From Verrucomicrobiia bacterium (GTDB lineage Bacteria > Verrucomicrobiota > Verrucomicrobiia > Limisphaerales > JAUIHU01), in the NCBI GenBank assembly GCA_030432175.1, contig JAUIHU010000138.1, positions 1 to 9,423 on the forward strand: DNA of 9,423 nucleotides. Reading direction: 5' to 3'. Every line of letters begins with the position of its first letter. The first letter of the stretch is position 1. The position numbers were made by a program, and so were the translations under genes. The notes under the pieces were generated by a model. That model was not told where the DNA came from, made no database searches, and saw only the letters and a program-made list of their open reading frames with translations. Positions 5,863 through 9,423 of the stretch are shown here, piece by piece.

Positions 5863-7284
5863 ATGGTTATGAGCAATAAATGGAAAATCCCCAGAAGAAC
5901 GTTCCTGAAAGGAGCGGGTGTAACTCTTGGATTACCTATCCTCGAAGCGATGGGCGACGCTCTTCCTGGGTCCAGTCCTGACGCTCCGGCATCGACCGAA
6001 GCCAGCAAAGCCATTCAGGCTCCAACTCGCATGGCCTGTTTGTATTTTCCGAATGGTGTCTGGGAGAAAAACTGGTTTCCTGAGAAAGGAGGCAGTGACT
6101 TTGAGATGCCTTTTTCATTAAAACCATTGGAACGTTTCCGGGATAAAACTCTGATATTTTCCGGTCTGGACAAGAAGCACAGTCATGGCGGGGACGGTCA
6201 CTATGCAAAGACCGCCAACTTCCTGACCGGGATGCCAGTCCGGAAAACTACCGGTAAAGATATCAGCGTGGGCGGCATTTCGATCGACCAGTTCTGCGCA
6301 TCACAGATAGGCCACTTCACTCCGCTACCTTCTTTGGAACTGGGGATTGATCCGGTGATTTCAGGCATCGATACCAATGTGGGTTACACTCGGTTGTATG
6401 GTTCTTACATTTCCTGGCGTTCACCATCCATTCCGATTGCGAGAGAAATCAATCCAGAGTTGGCATACAAACGTCTTTTAGGAGTGATTCAAAGCCAACG
6501 TGAAGCCAGGAAAGCTCAAGGCAAGTCCAGTGTTTCCAATGATGCAGCCGATCAACGGGCGTTGTTGGATCTCGTGTTAGAAGACGCGCGTGATCTTCGA
6601 CGCAAACTGGGAAGCGATGATCAGTTCAAACTTGATGAATACATGGACTCGGTCAGGGACATAGAAAAGCGGATCCAGTTTTTCTCACAGCCCGACCCGC
6701 GTGAGTGGCGTCCATCTGACATTCCTGGACATGCTGATCTGGCCGCTCCGGAAGGAGTTCCGGGAGATCACCAGGAGCACGTGCGGTTGATGCTGGACCT
6801 GATTGCTCTCGCATTCTGGACCGACAGCACGCGGATCAGCACATTCATGTTTGCCAACGATGTTTCCGGGAAGAATTTTTCCCAGCTGATCGACGGAGTC
6901 AAAGGAGCGCACCATGAACTCAGTCACCACCAGAACAAGGAAGAGAAATATGTGCCGTATTCAAAAATCAACCAATGGCACTCAGATCAGTTGGCCTACT
7001 TGCTGGACAAGCTCTCCCGAATTCAGGAAGGAGAGGGAACGGTCCTGGATCACTCCATGATTTTCTTTGGATCCAGCATGTCAGACGGCAATCGGCATGA
7101 TCCCAGCAACCTTCCGGTCATACTTGCCGGTGGCGCCGGTGGCAAAGTCCAGGGAGGTCGACACATTGCCAGTGAGAAAGGGACACCTCTCTGCAACCTG
7201 TATGTTTCGATGTTGGACTGCATGGGCGCTCCTGTGGATGCTTTTGGAGACAGTACCGAAGCGCTGCCGATCGGCCCCGCATAG
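5863..7284 (+). CDS. Tat-exported HXXSHH (DUF1552) protein
   Basis: This protein is 473 aa from ATG 5863 (a second ATG at 5869 is equally possible). The open frame extends back to 5719, inside the preceding gene, but only the later starts place the twin-arginine signal PRRTFLKGAGVTLGLPILEAM at the N-terminus. That implies folding, perhaps with a cofactor, before export. The DUF1552 domain covers most of the chain: RMACLYFPNGVWEKNW near the start, LDKKHSHGGDGHYAKTANFLTG, and the family motif HELSHH (about residues 351-356), followed by HSDQLAYLLDKL and FFGSSMSDGNRHD. The many histidines could bind metal, and the layout recalls DUF1501/sulfatase-like alkaline-phosphatase-fold proteins. No activity is established. 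It follows the cytochrome gene by 94 bp with no terminator between and ends before a strong terminator, so the two form a likely two-gene operon. Confidence 0.92.
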   Translation: MVMSNKWKIPRRTFLKGAGVTLGLPILEAMGDALPGSSPDAPASTEASKAIQAPTRMACLYFPNGVWEKNWFPEKGGSDFEMPFSLKPLERFRDKTLIFSGLDKKHSHGGDGHYAKTANFLTGMPVRKTTGKDISVGGISIDQFCASQIGHFTPLPSLELGIDPVISGIDTNVGYTRLYGSYISWRSPSIPIAREINPELAYKRLLGVIQSQREARKAQGKSSVSNDAADQRALLDLVLEDARDLRRKLGSDDQFKLDEYMDSVRDIEKRIQFFSQPDPREWRPSDIPGHADLAAPEGVPGDHQEHVRLMLDLIALAFWTDSTRISTFMFANDVSGKNFSQLIDGVKGAHHELSHHQNKEEKYVPYSKINQWHSDQLAYLLDKLSRIQEGEGTVLDHSMIFFGSSMSDGNRHDPSNLPVILAGGAGGKVQGGRHIASEKGTPLCNLYVSMLDCMGAPVDAFGDSTEALPIGPA

Positions 7285-7347
7285 AGTAATGCCAAATTAT
7301 TGTCGGAAGGATCTTTTTCATTTTCATAATTTGGACAGCTTGGACTG

Positions 7348-7397
7348 AGGGTTTATTGACGCAACGGAGCCATTCCGGGTGTCGATAAACCCTTTTT
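7348..7397 (+). terminator. Intrinsic terminator of the cytochrome/HXXSHH operon
   Basis: AGGGTTTATTGAC (7348-7360) pairs with GTCGATAAACCCT (7381-7393) over 13 bp, with one G-T wobble. A nested CGGA/TCCG stem lies in the loop, and TTTT plus a further T-rich stretch follows. It sits 64 bp after the HXXSHH stop on the plus strand. The sucrose synthase start is only about 50 bp further on, so that gene's promoter must lie in 7398-7445, overlap the hairpin, or depend on read-through. I see no convincing promoter boxes there. Confidence 0.88.
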
Positions 7398-7445
7398 CCT
7401 TTGGGAGATTTCATCAATCCCGCTGGCCGGTACAGTGATTGACTC

Positions 7446-9423
7446 ATGCAAAACAAACACCTGCCATTCATCAAAGAGTTCACCCGATACCGACAAGATA
7501 TTTATGGTTTCTTAAGGGGGCTGTTAGACCTGGATAAGAAGCTGCTTTTAAGTTCGGAAATCTCCCAGGCGCTGGATAATCAATCCTCGGCCCTCAATCC
7601 TGAAGGCTTTCCTTCAACACGGGTCGCACGAGAATTTGCTAATGCGCAGGAAGCGGTGATTCATGCTCCGTGGGTGGCCATGGCCGTACGATCCGAGGCA
7701 GCGCAGTGGAGTTATTATTTGTTGCACGCAGAAGAAGTTTCCTGTCGTCCGATTGCCGTTAGTGAGTTTCTGAGTTTTAAGGAACGACTTTTAGATCCGG
7801 AGACTTCCGTCAAAGAGCAGGAAGGGGAGTGGGCATTAGAAGTCGACCTCAGCTCATTTCGAAATGGATTTCCGATACAACCCTGTGTGAAGGAAATCGG
7901 AGCTGGAGCAGATCGCTGGAATCAACACTGGAGCCAGATTTTTCAAAAAGATTTACGTCAATGGAAGGATCAGTTTTTTGCTTTCATCGATTCACACTGC
8001 TTTCATGAAACTCCGCTGTTGATCAATCACCGGATCCAAAGTTGCGAGGATCTCGAAACCGCTCTGATGCATGCCGTGCAAATTCTGAAACAGCATGACG
8101 CGAAGGATGAGGTAAAGATGGCGGCGCCGGAATGGATTGAAATGGGATTTGAACCCGGTTGGGGGAAAGAAGCGCAATATATCCTCGCACAATTTGAACG
8201 TTGCGAAAAGTTGTTGAAGGAACCGGACTCAGCAACGCTGGTAGATTTCCTGGAAAAAATTCCTTCCATGTTCCATGTCGTGATTCTCTCCCCGCATGGA
8301 TACTTCGGGCAATCCAATGTTCTGGGCTTGCCGGACACGGGCGGGCAAGTGGTTTACATTCTGGATCAGGTCCGGGCGCTGGAAAAAAGGATGCGGGAAG
8401 AAATTCAGAACTCGGGTTTGAGTATGGAACCGCGAGTCACGGTGGTGACGAGATTAATCCCCAACGCTGGAGATACTTCGTGCAATCAGCATACCGAACC
8501 CATTATTGGAACAGAAAACTCAGAGATTCTGCGAGTTCCATTTCGCTGTTCCAAAGGAGAGATTGAGCCCGATTGGATTACCCGATTTCATATCTGGCCT
8601 TACCTGGAATCGTATGCCAATGAAGTCGAGAAAGAACTGCGATCCAGAGACGACCGGGAACCGGATTTGATCATCGGGAACTACAGTGACGGAGCATTAG
8701 TGGCGACGTTGTTGTCCAGGAAATTTAAAGCTCCGCAGTGCAACATTGCTCATGCGCTGGAAAAAACCAAGTACTTGCATTCGGAACTTTATTGGAAAGA
8801 TCATGAAGCGGATCATCAATTCTCAGCGCAATTTTCAGCTGATCTTATTTCGATGAACGCTGCCGACTTTCTGGTCACCAGCGCCCAACAGGAAATCTCC
8901 GGATCAGCGGAGAGCGTCGGTCAATATGAAAGTTATCAGGCCTTTACACTCCCTGGATTGTATCGAACCATCAACGGGATTAATCCGCTGGATGCGAGGT
9001 TTAATTTAAATCCGCCCGGAGCCAACTCGGATGTTTTCTTTCCATATTTCGAAGAGGAAAGACGCTCGGCATTGCTGCGGCAGGATGTGCGGGATATGAT
9101 TACCGGACCGTCGCGACCGGATGCTCTGGGCGTTCTTGAAGATGCCAACAAGCCGGTTGTTTTTGCCATGTCCCGGCTGGATAAAATCAAAAACCTGGCA
9201 GGGTTGGTGGAATGGTATGCCGGATCCAAGGATTTGAGGGAAGAAGCCAATCTTTTCATTGTCGGCGGGCAACTGGATCCGGAAAAATCCAAAGATCCTG
9301 AAGAGCGGGAGCAGATCCGAAAAATCCTTTCCACTTTAAAGTCAGAGGATATGCAAGGGCGTTACCGTTGGCTGGTGATGCAGACGGACAAGAACATCGT
9401 TGGGGAGCTGTACCGGTATGTTG
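7446..9423 (+). CDS. susA: Sucrose synthase (partial at window edge)
   Basis: This GT-B glycosyltransferase (family GT4) reversibly converts sucrose and a nucleoside diphosphate to fructose and NDP-glucose in the cytoplasm. The frame is open from ATG 7446 to the window end: 659 codons of a protein usually near 800 aa. A TGA lies in frame directly upstream, so the ATG is the first possible start. Residues 1-275 match the N-terminal helical/regulatory region (weakly conserved). From F276 the family signature is strong: HVVILSPHGYFGQSNVLGLPDTGGQ (D297-Q301), WITRFHIWPYLESY, NYSDG, IAHALEKTKY (H436), VGQYESY, FTLPGLYR, and MSRLDKIKNLAGLVEWY, in which R577 and K582 are the usual nucleotide-sugar phosphate contacts. 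A sucrose-phosphate synthase is excluded by the GQYES and HALEKTKY motifs. The plant N-terminal phosphorylation serine context is not seen. About 140 C-terminal residues are missing from view. Confidence 0.96.
   Translation, partial: MQNKHLPFIKEFTRYRQDIYGFLRGLLDLDKKLLLSSEISQALDNQSSALNPEGFPSTRVAREFANAQEAVIHAPWVAMAVRSEAAQWSYYLLHAEEVSCRPIAVSEFLSFKERLLDPETSVKEQEGEWALEVDLSSFRNGFPIQPCVKEIGAGADRWNQHWSQIFQKDLRQWKDQFFAFIDSHCFHETPLLINHRIQSCEDLETALMHAVQILKQHDAKDEVKMAAPEWIEMGFEPGWGKEAQYILAQFERCEKLLKEPDSATLVDFLEKIPSMFHVVILSPHGYFGQSNVLGLPDTGGQVVYILDQVRALEKRMREEIQNSGLSMEPRVTVVTRLIPNAGDTSCNQHTEPIIGTENSEILRVPFRCSKGEIEPDWITRFHIWPYLESYANEVEKELRSRDDREPDLIIGNYSDGALVATLLSRKFKAPQCNIAHALEKTKYLHSELYWKDHEADHQFSAQFSADLISMNAADFLVTSAQQEISGSAESVGQYESYQAFTLPGLYRTINGINPLDARFNLNPPGANSDVFFPYFEEERRSALLRQDVRDMITGPSRPDALGVLEDANKPVVFAMSRLDKIKNLAGLVEWYAGSKDLREEANLFIVGGQLDPEKSKDPEEREQIRKILSTLKSEDMQGRYRWLVMQTDKNIVGELYRYV

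Noticed and set aside
7118..7483. A minus-strand 121-codon frame across the terminator and the sucrose synthase start
   Set aside because: It overlaps two real plus-strand genes and a terminator and has no recognisable domain.
8201..8566. A 121-codon plus-strand frame inside sucrose synthase
   Set aside because: The sucrose synthase frame continues unbroken through this interval with its conserved motifs; the alternative frame is an overlap by chance.

Overview
The window reads as a chromosomal segment of a Gram-negative bacterium, most likely from the PVC group (Planctomycetota or Verrucomicrobiota). The main clue is the adjacent pair at 3738-7284. It encodes a planctomycete-type cytochrome protein (PSCyt1/PSD3/PSD5/PSD4/PSCyt3/PSD2 domain family) and a Tat-exported HXXSHH (DUF1552) protein, a combination amplified mainly in those phyla. 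None of the seven genes has a convincing Shine-Dalgarno sequence, which also fits. I cannot fix the genus from sequence alone.

Left part (1-2000, minus strand): a ferrous iron uptake locus. Its order is a cysteine-rich FeoA-like protein (1636-1902), a terminator-like hairpin (1498-1546), a standard FeoA (1184-1423) and the N-terminal half of FeoB (start at 1149, cut by the left window edge). Upstream of the first gene, two matching TGAGA-N5-TCTCA palindromes (1922-1936 and 1980-1994) flank a plausible promoter. This is a good candidate for control by an iron-sensing regulator of the Fur family.

Middle part (2050-3660, minus strand): a secreted metallophosphoesterase of purple acid phosphatase architecture, ending in a clear intrinsic terminator (2062-2097). 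It lies upstream of the feo locus in the same direction but is separated from it by that terminator. It is divergent from the next gene across an AT-rich interval of about 165 bp.

Right part (3738-7397, plus strand): the Sec-exported protein with two CxxCH motifs, then the Tat-exported HXXSHH protein, then a strong intrinsic terminator (7348-7397). The two are probably co-transcribed and act together outside the cytoplasm; their biochemical role is not established.

Right end (7446-9423, plus strand): the first 659 residues of a sucrose synthase, cut by the window edge. It would interconvert sucrose plus UDP/ADP with fructose plus NDP-glucose in the cytoplasm.

I see no CRISPR array, tRNA, rRNA, insertion sequence or phage gene, and no clear evidence of an entirely new system. 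The best leads are the dual-operator feo promoter, the CxxCxxC FeoA paralogue with an intervening terminator, the phosphatase lacking the expected tyrosine ligand, and the uncharacterised cytochrome/HXXSHH pair.
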